Of a stretch of DNA of 64,000 nt, positions 1 through 11,492 are shown piece by piece. The position numbers were made by a program, and so were the translations under genes. The notes below the pieces were generated by a model. That model did not search any database. It was not told the DNA's origin and saw only the letters and a program-made list of their open reading frames with translations. This stretch comes from Opeltia flavorubescens (Eukaryota > Ascomycota > Lecanoromycetes > Teloschistales > Teloschistaceae), in NCBI GenBank assembly GCA_000442125.1, contig KE546965.1, positions 992,001-1,056,000 of the forward strand, given 5' to 3'. Positions within the stretch are counted from its first letter, which is position 1. The number at the start of each line of letters is the position of its first letter.

Positions 1-1661
1 AATCGTGCGGGACGACAGAAGGGATCACGTGATATGGTCTTTGGATGTACGAGAAGGGGCTGTAGGAACGCTTGTCGTCGGGTTGGAAAAGAGTGGTATG
101 GTGAGGATACGGGTATGTGCTTGAGATGAGAGTTTTCAGAGTTGGGATCTGAAGAGCTGATGCCTAGAGCGTTGCTGTCAGTGTTCTTTCTGATGGGTTG
201 ATAGAGGTAAAGAATCTCACAAGGTAGTCTCGATGCTCCCTTCGAGAGGTACAATATTCATTTGCGACCACTGGTGGAAATGGCACGCATAGAAATCTTA
301 GCTCCGTCATGCTGGCACAAAGTCGCTCCCAGCCAACTTTAGGAAACCAGCCAGCACATTGTTGGTCAACGAAAGGGGGCACATGAGAGCGTATGTCGAC
401 TGTCAGCCTGATCAGTGATCTGCCGTGGTTTTGTATTCCAGACACCAAAGGGCTCAACAGTTTTTTGTAACCATGTATTCCTCGCATCACAATCCACAGG
501 TTAGAGATTGTGTCTTCAGTTGACAATAACAGATCATTGATGCTCTTAGTCACGCGATCAGTAGGGTCATTCGCGGCGACCCACGCCCGCTCTTGAGACT
601 GCTGCGAGTGGAAGATTACCAACCGTTCGAGGTGAGGTCTTGCATGAGCAGGTAGCCGGCTCATTTGCGTGAACAGGATGTTTGGTTTGAGACAGCTGAC
701 GACTACAAGATCACTTAGGACTGTGGTGTCCAAAGCTGTCAACAGAAGATCACAATTTTGCCGTAGATCGACAGCAAACAAGTGCAAAGTCCTAATAGCC
801 AGGAGACACGGCGGTCTGAGTTGAAAGGGAGGGTCCAGCAGTTTCTTGAGCAGTCCATCAGTCTTGCTAGTACGATCCATACCCAGTCTGACATTCCAGA
901 AATCCAATTCCAGCGTCTCTATATTCGGCCGATACTGCAGCAACTGTAAAGCAATCAGGGGAATAGTGGCTTTCCTAACGTCGGCGATGCGTAATGAAGC
1001 TGCATTTGGAAAGAATGTGGTATCATCAGCCGGATCGTATGAGCAGCCGACCACTGTGGCGACTTTGTCCGAGCTTTCATGCGACTCGATCAATTCTATG
1101 TTGGTAATGTCACGTTGACGTGACCACAGTAGCTGGAGGAGCTGAGTGGGTACAGTGTGCCAAGAGTTCCATCTACAGGTTAATGTAGGTGTTAGTAATT
1201 TTGAATGATGAAAGAAAGATTATTACCTGAAATACAACAGGGTGTCCCTTGGAATGGCTTGTAAGAGTTGAATGGCATCCGGATAATCAGCGATTCGATT
1301 CTGCACCCTTGTAAGCTCATCTTGGACGGACAATGTAACACTTTCAATATGCAAAAGGCCAGGATTTTCTTTGTCCGCCATCCGTAAAAGCTTATAGTTC
1401 GCTTGATATGTGCCGACCGACGAGTCAATCTTGAAAGAAACCGATCGGTACAACCAAGGAAGGACAGCATGGTAAAGCTTGCGCGAGAGAAGCAGCAGAG
1501 ACCTCAATAATGGTTTTGATGTAATCTATTGGTCTTATCAGCACAATAGGATCCCCAATGGAAAGACGTACATGTTGCAAGATCAAATCATGGACCTCCT
1601 GCGGAAAAGAATCCAAGCGAGTGGGGTGGGATTCGTCAAGAGACAGGGCTGCAGAATCCAT
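1..1661 (-). CDS. F-box/LRR-like protein, paralogue A (3' end beyond the left edge)
   Basis: Four exons on the minus strand: 1661-1572, 1525-1227, 1172-221 and 163-1 (open to the edge). Introns are 1526-1571, 1173-1226 and 164-220; all joins keep phase. The start is ATG 1661; codons upstream in frame lack an ATG. The N-terminus has an F-box-like stretch (LDSFPQEVHDLIL, then LLLLSRKLYHAVLPWLYRSV), followed by leucine-rich segments. It aligns along its length with the gene at 3828-5919, for example ADKENPGL against LEKENRGL, and WNSWHTVP against WCSWHSLP straight after an intron at the same place. F-box proteins are substrate adaptors of SCF ubiquitin ligases; that role is inferred from the family and the substrate is unknown. 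Without the last intron the frame would stop at 164, but a good GTGAGA donor and CTCTAG acceptor open 54 more codons. Confidence 0.6.
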
Positions 1662-2540
1662 CGTGAGTGTGTAATATTGCCGGGTACTGCGGGTCAATAA
1701 GTCTCAAAATAATTAGAAGAGATCTATAAGGTATCAAGGAGAAAGTAGCAGATCAGCTGCGCATGCGGGAATCGACAGAGAAGATGACTCGAAACATGGA
1801 AATCTTTCGAATGAATTATGATGACCAGATATATGAAGACTCGTATGAATGATAGGATCGAGTCAGAGGAAATGATAGCCTCGAAGCCAGACGGTCGACC
1901 CTCATTTGGGTCTTTAGACCTGAAAAACACCAGCGGGCGAACATAGGAAGAACGCAATGCAACGTATTGGCTGATAGGAGAGGACCCGTGTTCTGATACG
2001 CAGAAGGACATGGTTCGCTACAAAGCCTGTGATTCTATCTAGCACCTTGACAATCGATAATCGAACGATTCGTAGTATTCAATCGAAACTACGTAAATCC
2101 TAGTAGTCGTGCAACGCGGTACTTCCTCATACAAATAGAGGACCGGGACGGAATCGTGGACAGGCGCTAGCTAAATGAAGTTAATACTCTAACTGGTACT
2201 TTGCATGTCATGCCAAGCATCAATCAACCTCTCTCGCGGGGTAAACAATAGTTTGCACACTTTAAGATTCTGGGCGTGCCAACACCAAGGGTTTGCTTAA
2301 TAAAACCAACAGCTTTTTATGTATAACCCTACTCAGNANTCCTGNAATGCTTCATTACTTGAATATAATCAAAATCACGGCGATTTTTAACTGTGGAGTG
2401 ACCTTGTCGTGGTACGCGATACTTTTTGGTGTGCAAACATTTACCTGCCCCGCGAGCCTCTCCGCTGACTTAGTCTAAGAATCTCACAAATTATTAACCC
2501 AATATTAACAGCTCATACCCGGTGATGCTGATACAAGAAG
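1662..2540. other. Intergenic, divergent promoter region
   Basis: This lies between the minus-strand F-box-like gene and plus-strand Prp18, so it should hold both promoters. It contains three ambiguous bases (2337, 2339, 2345) in an AT-rich stretch. I see no supported gene or repeat. Confidence 0.5.
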
Positions 2541-3638
2541 ATGGATTTCGCAAAGTTGATGTCGTCCGAAATATCGAAGAAGTCCAACCAAAGCTCTCCA
2601 CCTCCAAGCACGGGACATACTAGCAAATACATCAAGCGTGCCAACCTCGAAGCAGAACGTCGCCAGGCTTACCTTAACGAGCAAGACAGACTTCAGCGAG
2701 AACGTGAAGTCAAAGCACAAAAAAAAAGGAAGAGGGATGAAGAAGAGGCAGAGCGAAACCGTGAGCGCGAAGAGAAACGACGCCGTCTGGCTGAGGAGTC
2801 CCGTGCTCGCAGGGAGGAAGAGGAAGCGCAGAAAGAGCGTCTTCGGCGAAAACGCTTAGGTCTACCAGAGCTCCCTACCAATGGTGATTCAACAGAAGCT
2901 TCTCCTTCAGCACAAGACGACGATGATATTCCAGATCCGGAATTGATAACCCAATTACGCTCACTCCGAGAGCCAGCTACCCTCTTCGGCGAATCACATA
3001 AACAGCGCCTTCGCCGTTACAAGCGTCTCATCATGCCAGTCACCTTGAAAGTCACCTCGTCTTCTAATGGTCCAATTGCTACCACCCTTGAGCCTGTCCC
3101 CGAATCCGACATGCTTGTTCCTTCCACATTACCTCCTCAAGGTGCATCTGAGCGCGCGTTCCTCTTCCGGCAGCTTTCATCCTATTTCAACATGCTTCTC
3201 GATGAATGGTCACGCGCACTCGCTGCGCGTCCTGACGCTGTAAAGCAAAGTTTCCAAGGCAAAGCAGCGTCGCAAGCCATGCAACAGTCACTTACAAACC
3301 TTCGTCCCCTCTTCCAGAAGCTCGAGACTCGAACGCTGGAAGAATCTATCTTGGAACCCGTGGTAGAGATCGTGCGAGCTGCACAAGAGAGACGATACGT
3401 CGATGCAAACGACGGCTATCTGAGGTTGTCGATCGGCAAGGCTGCATGGCCAATTGGTGTAACCATGGTGGGTATACACGAGCGTAGTGCAAGAGAGAAA
3501 TTGCATGAGAGTGACAAAGGGCAAGCACATATCATGAGTGATGAGGTGACGAGGAAGTTCCTGCAGAGTATCAAGCGGTGCTTGAGCTTCGCACAGACAA
3601 GATGGCCGCCCGAAGATCAGGGCCAGTTGATGGGCTGA
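2541..3638 (+). CDS. prp18: Pre-mRNA-splicing factor Prp18
   Basis: A single exon of 365 residues, starting at ATG 2541. Residues about 35-108 form a highly charged Arg/Glu/Lys coiled coil. Residues 134-165 match the short PRP4/splicing-factor motif (ELITQLRSLREPATLFGE). Residues about 203-350 are the helical Prp18 domain, including the conserved loop segment KAAWPIGVTMVGIHERSARE at 300-319. Prp18 acts in the second catalytic step of splicing, where it stabilises the interaction of the U5 snRNP and Slu7 with the 3' splice site; it is nuclear. Length and architecture match the family. It sits between two minus-strand F-box-like paralogues and is transcribed opposite to both. Identification is firm; the function rests on the family. 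Confidence 0.95.
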   Translation: MDFAKLMSSEISKKSNQSSPPPSTGHTSKYIKRANLEAERRQAYLNEQDRLQREREVKAQKKRKRDEEEAERNREREEKRRRLAEESRARREEEEAQKERLRRKRLGLPELPTNGDSTEASPSAQDDDDIPDPELITQLRSLREPATLFGESHKQRLRRYKRLIMPVTLKVTSSSNGPIATTLEPVPESDMLVPSTLPPQGASERAFLFRQLSSYFNMLLDEWSRALAARPDAVKQSFQGKAASQAMQQSLTNLRPLFQKLETRTLEESILEPVVEIVRAAQERRYVDANDGYLRLSIGKAAWPIGVTMVGIHERSAREKLHESDKGQAHIMSDEVTRKFLQSIKRCLSFAQTRWPPEDQGQLMG

Positions 3639-3827
3639 TTCATGTAGCAAAGCATATTGAATACTCAACGAGGACTAATAGGTTTTGAAAAATTATACTG
3701 CGGCATTCTGTGCTGTCATCCTGGAAGAATCCGCGACAATACAGCTGGTTTGCAGCAAAAGCATACACAAGGTTTATTCTACCAATTATCTACGGACTCA
3801 ATTAAGACTGCCGTAGCTTGTAAATCA

Positions 3828-5919
3828 TCACCAGAGGGCTTCGCTAGCGACAAACTCGTGCGCCAAATCGTCAACATCAAGCTCACATCTTTTCCAACCC
3901 GTATGCTTATCGAGTATCCTCCTCTCGACATGCTCCATCTTCATTTTTTGTTCGCCGCCAAGCACCTCGATTCGACTTCTTCCGAAATACATGGGGAAGA
4001 TTCCATCGTTGGCTGTGCCACCAATATCAAATTGTTCAAGAATTCCAAAGGTTATTGCTGTAAGATTTGTGCCTGACGTGGTAAGGATATCAGTGGCGAG
4101 TTCAGCGAGTTGGCGCTTATGCGCTTCTAGGAGGCTCTCCGGAACATATCTGTAGCCCACGAACATGCCCAACGCCGTTGAACACGGACAATTATTAATA
4201 CCGAGGAATCTGATCGTAGGTATGCTGACAGTCGCTTCCTGTAGTAGAGTAGCCGTCAGTCGGCTAGGCCGAAAAGGGCCTTCGGGTAGCCAAACAAGTG
4301 AATAGACGCGAAAGCAATTCAACGACTTCCAACCGAAGCATGACGACGCTCATACGAACTCCCGATGGTACAAATTAATGAAGTATATCTCTCTTTTCGA
4401 AGTAGTCGAGAGATGTCATGCGTGGTTTCTACAGGAATTTCTGCGATGACCATGCGCCAATGCAGCTCCCTTTTTTGCTAGGGTCTCAGAAGAACAATTG
4501 AAAAGAAACTTACGACGTGGTCACGGAACATTCCGTATTCGTGATTTTGACAGGCAGCCTCGACATGCGGGTAAACAACATCGACTTGCTGTACTTTTAC
4601 CAAGCTTCGACAGAGCGTCTCCCACTCTCGAATTGGATATGCTATCCCCTCCGAACTTCTTCGCTCTCTGACATCAATGAAGAGCCATAGCAATGTCTCC
4701 CCATGCTTCGCAATAGTCGCAGCGTCCGGCAGGTCGGGGAATCCTCTGAGGCAAATCCAAAGATCACAAATAGATTTTGAGACGCCATTCAGAAATTTAT
4801 TCACTTTGCTCACTAGTGGGCTGGGCAACAAAGTTGGACCGTCATCCCATGCCTGTGACTGATACAATATGAAACTCTTCAGATGAAGTGGAGAGTTGGT
4901 GGTTGTCTTCGTCACTGCTTTCAGGAAGTCTTGCGGATGGATGCAATTTGAGAGAGTCAACTCCGAAAGTGCATCAAAATTCAGAGCTGAAATCCATTCG
5001 CGCTGGCATCCGCGGAGATCCACATCAGCCAAGGTGAGAGTACGAAGGCAGAAGGTAGATGGTTCGATCCCTGTCAAGAAGGCCTTCAAAGCGCCCTTGC
5101 TAGTCTGCGCTGCATTCTGCTCTTGATCATGGTCATAATTCGGTTCCATGTGCCAGAAATGCAGGGCCAGATTTTGTATCTCGGGGTGGCTCCGAAAGAA
5201 GTCCAGCGCAGCCTGTGACATACTCTCGTGAATACCAGGCATGATTTTCAGGGAATTCACCTTTTCGAAGCCCCTCAACAACGATTTGGATCCCTGGTTC
5301 AACATGTCATCAATTGGGATCTCACTCCAATTAAGCTCCAAGGATGTAAGAGTGCGCTGTCGTGACATTAGGGTTTGGTAGATCGCTGAGGGCAATGAAT
5401 GCCAGGAGCACCACCTATACCATGGCTCAGTGTCTATTCCACAACACAAAGGTTGAAGGACTTACTCAAATCGTGTGAGGATATTTTGGGGCAGTAAGTA
5501 GGCCAGCAAAGCAGCGTCGGCGTAATCGCCGTGTTTTGTTGGCCGACGTGTTGAGTTTTCCTCATCCCATAGAACAAGCTCTCTCACGTAGCTCAAACCA
5601 CGATTTTCCTTTTCAAGCATCTGCATCAAAGTGTATGATATCCCAGTTGATGGTACTGACCAGTCCACACGACGGTAGAGATGCGGCAAAGTCAGTTCGT
5701 AAAGCTCCTTTGACACGAGGAGCAGAGGGTGTATATCTCTGCTGGAGTTCAGCTAAACGAAAATTTAGCTACACTCCACGGAGACCGGATCAGAATATAC
5801 CCTACAAGATCGAGTATGATATCTGACAGCTCCCTCGCAAGTCGCATGAGGTTGGATTGCTGGCCATCATCTTGCATCTTAGTCATCGATAAAGTTTTTT
5901 CAGTGTTATTGCCCGACAT
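3828..5919 (-). CDS. F-box/LRR-like protein, paralogue B
   Basis: Predicted exons are 5919-5801, 5738-5466, 5414-4514 and 4325-3828, giving 596 residues. Introns are 5739-5800, 5415-5465 and 4326-4513. The start is the first in-frame ATG of exon 1 (MSGNNTEK); the F-box-like segment follows (LARELSDIILDLVG, LLLVSKELYELTLPHLYRRV). Exons 2 and 3 align with paralogue A. The last exon carries a cysteine-containing block (FLGINNCPCSTALG) and ITFGILEQFDIGG, which I read as the C-terminal module of the same protein. That final 188-base intron is longer than the others and its acceptor (GGAAG) is weak, so the last exon could instead be a separate fragment. An SCF adaptor role is inferred from the family only. 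Confidence 0.55.
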
Positions 5920-7988
5920 GTTGGGCCCACAAGCTGAATAGCTCTGGACAAAGATGTCGATTTGGGTTATCAAATGTTAACAAAGATAAAGATCAACGTT
6001 GAAATATTAACAAACGCAGTCATCAGTTTCTATAACGATCCGGATCCGCTTGACAGAGCGCTGAGTCAAAATTCAAACCTGGCAGATTTGCCACCTGTCA
6101 ACAGATGTTACAGTATATGACTGATGGAAATTGACCAAGTACTCAAAACACCCCAGGAAATTACCTTCAATACAGTGCTCAGCCTGTGACTCGAATAATG
6201 TTGGCAGACCAACTTTAACAGATCGTACAATGATTTTCAATCTGTTTCTTCTGTCAAAGTGCATCAGAAAATCAGTACCTGCATGCAAATTGCCAGGGAT
6301 TTTATATCTTGGACTAGCAAGGCCAGCTCTTTGGGCACAAATTCTCAAGTGGAAACGGCTGCTTCATTAAGAACATCATTTTGGCAGAAGAACTTGCTTG
6401 AGATATTCTGTATTATGTTTTGTATAAATGGCTCAAATACCGTGATGATACGCTCTTTCTACAGTACCGATGCCGACGACAAATGAGCAAATAACACGAT
6501 TTCTGGCCTGCTGGCTCGTCTCGTACATTGCATAGAGACACCTAACTCACAGATGATCATAATTGAATGTGAGTATAATTATTTTACCATAATTTCTTAG
6601 CCTTTCATAAAAAGTGACATAGTCGTAAAATATACCTTCGCTACATGTGATGTGAATGTCTGTCCTAGCTAATCTATTGCATACTCGATATGGTGAAGGC
6701 AATCCGTTAAGCGTTGGTGAAGTCTACTTCCAAAGAGGATCCTAAGATGACGTTGGACATGATCGACTACTTTCTATATCACATGTCCTGTAGACTCAAA
6801 CTTCATGAATCATCTCTCCATCTTCTACAATCGTATAAGCATGTTGCAAACATCCAAGTATCTTGCTGCTGCATTGCGAGAATTTTAGTAAGACGAGTTG
6901 GAAATTCGACTACTCCTCGATTTGTCCGCACATCGGTCCCATCAGGCCGCTCTGTCTTCGTGAACCCTTCCATCAAGATTCCTGGAGTCCTTTTGATCCA
7001 TCCAGACGACTTTGACTTACCTACCTGTCGGTCAGGATTGAATGTTAGCATTTTCAGCTGAAGTGGACTCTGACGTCGACGCAACGATCCCTGCTACTAC
7101 TACACTATTTTATCTACTGTGCCATCATAGTATACTACTATTAGTCCAAAGAGATCGGCTGCCTACTTCATACACCTCCTCATCCTTTCTACGCCTGTTC
7201 TGATCGACGCTCGAATTTTGTTTGATCGATCACTACAAGATTCGAAATTTGTCCAAACTTCGCATTCAGACTCGCTCCACCATTTTCCAGAGGATCTCAT
7301 ATCCTTCCTTCCAGTCGCTTGTACTTCATCTACCACATTCAAAGCTTTGGCCCATTAAAAATCGTCTCAAGGGAGTCCAACAAGGTCATTACAATCTTAA
7401 GCGAAACTAATTCTGGAGATCCGACACTCATACATCTTCATCGTCCAGCGGTCCTTCCTCTCCCTGACTTGGACGTCGACTTCACCTCCCCCAAACAACT
7501 TTTTGAGAATCAACGATTGGAATTCCTGACGACATTGGTTCCATCATTTCGTGACCTCGGTTTGCTATCATTCTTCTTTCATCCCCCAGGCCACCAAGAC
7601 TTGGATGCCTACAACTCTTGAGAAGAAGTCTCAACTAAGTCATCCTCATATCATCTGCCGTGTGAGCCTTCATCTTGATTTCTTGAGCCTAATACCTCGC
7701 TCATCTAGTGTTTTCAGTCTCCGCTCTTGATGAGTGCATGACTTGTCTTCCTCTACTACAGCTATCATAGACCGCTTCATTGAACGCTTCCTTGTCAGAT
7801 TAATCTAGCCACAGGAAACTTTGGTTAATTATTATTGCGAGCGTAACTTCTTCACCTATCCCCCGTTCCAGTCGTGCATCTTTTGGTCTCAATACTTCTG
7901 AGTCAGACTTCCAACTTTAAGACACAACATCACGACAACGTACCTCACACATCACAATTCATTGTCCTTCGGTGTCGATACAACGAAA
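5920..7988. other. Intergenic
   Basis: About 2 kb between two divergently transcribed genes. Short open frames occur on both strands (for example 6714-7061 and 7319-7621), but none has a recognisable domain, a good start or a paralogue. The last 700 bases are pyrimidine-rich on the plus strand, as in many fungal promoters and 5' leaders. No gene is called. Confidence 0.5.
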
Positions 7989-9961
7989 ATGCCACTCAAT
8001 GGCGCCGAAGAAGCCTTTTACGGGAACGTTAGGGATATCCTGGAGATCTTGGCAAGCCATAAGTCCTCTGAGCTCATGAAGAAATTTCTCAAACTTAACG
8101 GCCTAATCAAATGCTTGCAGAGGGGAGCTAAAGAGGAACCGGAACTCGTAGATGATCTTTTTACACATTTGAAAAGTGACCTTAATCAAGGCAAGGAAGA
8201 GAAGAGAAAGCAGGCCATTTTGAAGCGGGCGCTACTTAAAGAGAAAGAGCAGGCGCAAGAGGAAGTACATGTTGCTAAAAAGCCGAGGCTTGTCCATGAC
8301 ATTTCAGACGGAGCGGAAAATAGTGCCGATGAAGTTACTGATGACGACCAGCACGAGGAAGCTAATAGTGGAAATCGAGATACAGAGGACAGAGGAGTCG
8401 AAGATCAAGCAACTTCAAGAAATACTTCTATCCCTGAAGGGGCTACTCCTACAACCGTGGCCGTGCCGAATGTCACCGACGAACGCCGTAACTTTGGGAT
8501 GTTTTCCCAAAGTGCCTCTAAGCTATTTGCAGCCTGTCAGGGTTATGGTAGATCCAGAACTCACGCAACAAATGCAACAACCGCAATCATGCCAGAGTCG
8601 TCAAGTGCTACTGCCAGTTGGAGTGAAGCAACCGAAACCGACGGAGGTGTCCAATACAGACTGCCTCCATTGGTCCCACGGCCACGAGGCACCAGCGCAG
8701 CGTCCGATGGCTTAAATTCAGATTTAGCAGCTTCGGTGGCTGAGAACAACCGTCCCATTGTAGAACTGCCGGCAGTCCCGGTCAATTCGATCGCGGGTCA
8801 CTCCATTGCCACTGCCGTCGAGCTACCGGGTTTCGCTCCTGTTCGATCAACTCAAGATGATCCTTCGTCGAACGAGGAGCCATCGTCTGGTCTGGTCGTT
8901 GAAATCGCAAAAGCAACGACTAATAGCGACTGTGCCGAGCAGCCGGATAACAACCTAATCGAACAGACCAGTGCCACAGTGATCCCCCAGCATCCAGATG
9001 CCGCTAATTCCGAAATAGCGACTTTACCAGATGTTGTGACTGATTCTACATCGACGCAAATTATTCCTACGGTGAAAAAACGAAACGATGCTCAGAAAAT
9101 TGTAAATGAGATCGTGAAACAGATCTGGCCCAATTTTGCCGGGCGAGCAAAGTCTGACATCAAAAGAAATCACGACGTGGACGAGATCTTGACTATGATC
9201 GAACGCTTAAATTTCTGGACACTCCAATATCGCCTCATGATGTTTGCAGAGAAACGAGCACGCTTACCTGGTATCATGGCGAAGGTATCCGAGCTGCCAG
9301 ATGATTCAGACCCAGTCACTGTCTTTCACGCGATTGAAGCCATCTCTGTAAAAGAATACGACGCCAAGTTACACAGGATCTTCGGCCAAATTAGACTTGT
9401 GAAAGCGATCAAAACCAAGATTGATCAAGGGTATAGGCCGAAAGAAGCTGAATTACTATTAAAAGAGCGGAAGATCAGGTATACGAAGATGTTCCTTGAA
9501 GACATGGGAAAGGATATGACGATTGGGGAACCAAAGAACATACAAACCAGAACATCGGAGAGGTTGCGCCGAGAGCACCAGGCTGGGTATACTTGGAAAA
9601 AGATCACGCGAAATTTTGGGGGAGAGGGTATTATGTTCATTCTCCTGTTCGCCGGTAAGCGAGTCCCCATAGTTTTTATGGTGGGAATCCCAAACGCTGA
9701 TGTTCATGACTATGGGCAGATGTCAGTAGCTACGCTTTTGCGCGTACTTTCAACGACTTTCAACGGGAGTCGGTCAAGTTCATCATCTCTAAATCCCCCA
9801 GCTTGACGAGGTTGTTAAACTGCTTTGAAAGAGACGCTCTCGACCAGTTTTGTCGGAGTGGGCGAATAGATGATATCACCATGAATAAAATTCGCGACTG
9901 TGAGGGTCCAACCATACATACTGGGGAGAACGAGGATGGTTCGGATGAGGATCAAGGGTGA
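7989..9961 (+). CDS. Conserved-looking hypothetical protein, Lys/Glu-rich, nuclear-type composition
   Basis: Two exons, 7989-9654 and 9720-9961, with a 65-base intron (donor GTAAGC, acceptor GGGCAG) joined in phase 1; 635 residues. The start is ATG 7989 (MPLNGAEEAF). Residues 1-70 are predicted helical (ILEILASHKSSELMKKFLKL). About 75-110 is a basic/acidic coiled stretch with a KKPRL nuclear-localisation-like motif, then roughly 260 residues of low-complexity acidic and Ser/Thr-rich sequence. About 365-555 is a well-ordered charged helical region with a Trp in IWPNFAGRAK. Exon 2 adds an ordered tail (FQRESVKFIIS, LNCFERDALDQFCRSGRIDD). Reading through the intron instead gives a Ser-rich end that looks non-coding. 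I recognise no domain; chromatin or nuclear work is only a guess from composition. Confidence 0.65.
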
Positions 9962-11492
9962 AAAACAAGCATGTGGTCAAGTTTGGCAAAAGGATCAAGT
10001 TGCTTAGGGTTGATATCTTCATTGGCAGCATTTTCTTGGGATCTAATTCAAACAAGCATATCATAGATAGCATGGACAGACTGCACATCATGCACAATAA
10101 TTCCTGAAGCATGTTCCGATCCAAAGCAAGAATGAGCCCGAGAGAGCCCTTACCCCGGAAACAACTCCGGCAATTACGACCGCGCCAAGAGATGAATCGG
10201 CAGATCTCGATACGCTTTAATCCCAAAATAGCGGCCAAATTCTTTTTCGGACCCCACAGGCCACGTTCAGCCCAGCCCTGGCGGCTACCTCGAACCCTTG
10301 CGTTGTGGCTAGAGCAGTGAGGGGCAATCAAAATTCTTTTTCGCTCCTTCGGACCTGAATAGCCTCCTTGGTATCCGAGGGATTGCCGCTGTTGGAGCGG
10401 ATGCAGCGTGGTCAATGCAGAAAACATGGGGCATCAAGGTATGGATGATGATTGGTTGGATCGCTTTACTCTGCTTGATATGGGGTCATGGTGCGCTGGA
10501 GAGGGAGCTGAGCATTGCTTTTCATTACTTTGAAGGGACTGGAGGATGGGATGGATTAGGGGCGGTCAGGATTACGTGCTTGATGGATGAAGGATGAAGG
10601 ATGGATGCATATCGGTAAATCAGGGTCGTATAGTCGAGAAATCTTTCCGTTCATGTTGTGAATTCGTGGTATCGAGTGCCATGTGGAGAGTGGATACTTG
10701 ATCATTTGGCTGTAGGATAGTGACCGTAAAAAATAACCAATGCTCGCTTTCTCCTCTAAAGAATCCACAGGAATTCTACTCCGAATGCTACAAAGAATCA
10801 AAGCCGAATCTTGCAGCTGAAGAGATTAATCAAATGCTGCAAGCCTTGTGGTCCGTGGAGCAGCGGACCGGTTGGTAGATTGGCAGATCAAGCGAATTGA
10901 CTATCAGATGCCGTCTCTTCTGTCCCGCCTTCCAAGGCCTGTACCTGGAATGCACAATCAACCACCTTCCCCGATTGAGTTCCACTGATCATCTCCCTCT
11001 ACTCCTGGATTTTCACTTGAGCAGCATTGCTACATTGCTTGGGAGCACTTTGATTAACCTCCGAAGTCGTTGGAAGGTAAGCTTCCTACTTTCTGTCGAC
11101 TAGGACGACTCGATCAACATCAGTTGGTAAATCCCGAGGGCTAACGAGGACTACAGCTTCTTTGACTCTCGATAGCAATAGAGTCCTTCTTGACTCCCTC
11201 TGGCATATTTGACAACGCAGCATCAGGTGTGTTCCTACTCTGCAACCCTCTGAATCACGATACTCTTCACAATCCTGCACCGTCCTCCTCATTGCCCTTT
11301 TCGACCCCTCCTTGACCTCCTACCATACCGCCTTTACAGCATTCTAACCGTCGACTCTGAAGGCATTCTCAATGCCCGTGTAAAACCAGTGGTTATAGCA
11401 TTTGCAAAAAGACGAACAATACAAGGAATAGAGTGGTTGCTGTGTGCTTCACGGAGAAAGAGCCTTAGGCTTGGATAAATCCTCGATTTGCT
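9962..11492. other. Intergenic, upstream of the PHD-finger gene
   Basis: About 1.5 kb between two plus-strand genes. Open frames at 9876-10427 (minus) and elsewhere look like chance. A small direct repeat (AAATTCTTTTTCGG- type) appears near 10239 and 10330, and short GGATGAA repeats near 10580-10600. The last 600 bases are CT-rich, as expected of a promoter/5' leader. No gene is called. Confidence 0.45.

Noticed and set aside
7319-7621. 100-codon plus-strand frame upstream of the 7989 gene
   Set aside because: No ATG at a sensible place, no domain and a pyrimidine-rich composition typical of a 5' leader.
9655-9806. Open continuation of the 7989 gene through its intron
   Set aside because: It becomes Ser-rich and ends in low complexity, while the spliced alternative has a good donor and acceptor, correct phase and an ordered tail.
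10280-10300. tRNA B-box-like sequence (minus strand, GGTTCGAGG)
   Set aside because: The consensus end is wrong and no A box or acceptor stem pairs around it.
9876-10427. 183-codon minus-strand frame
   Set aside because: It overlaps the second exon of the 7989 gene in antisense, and its residue pattern shows no domain or sensible composition.
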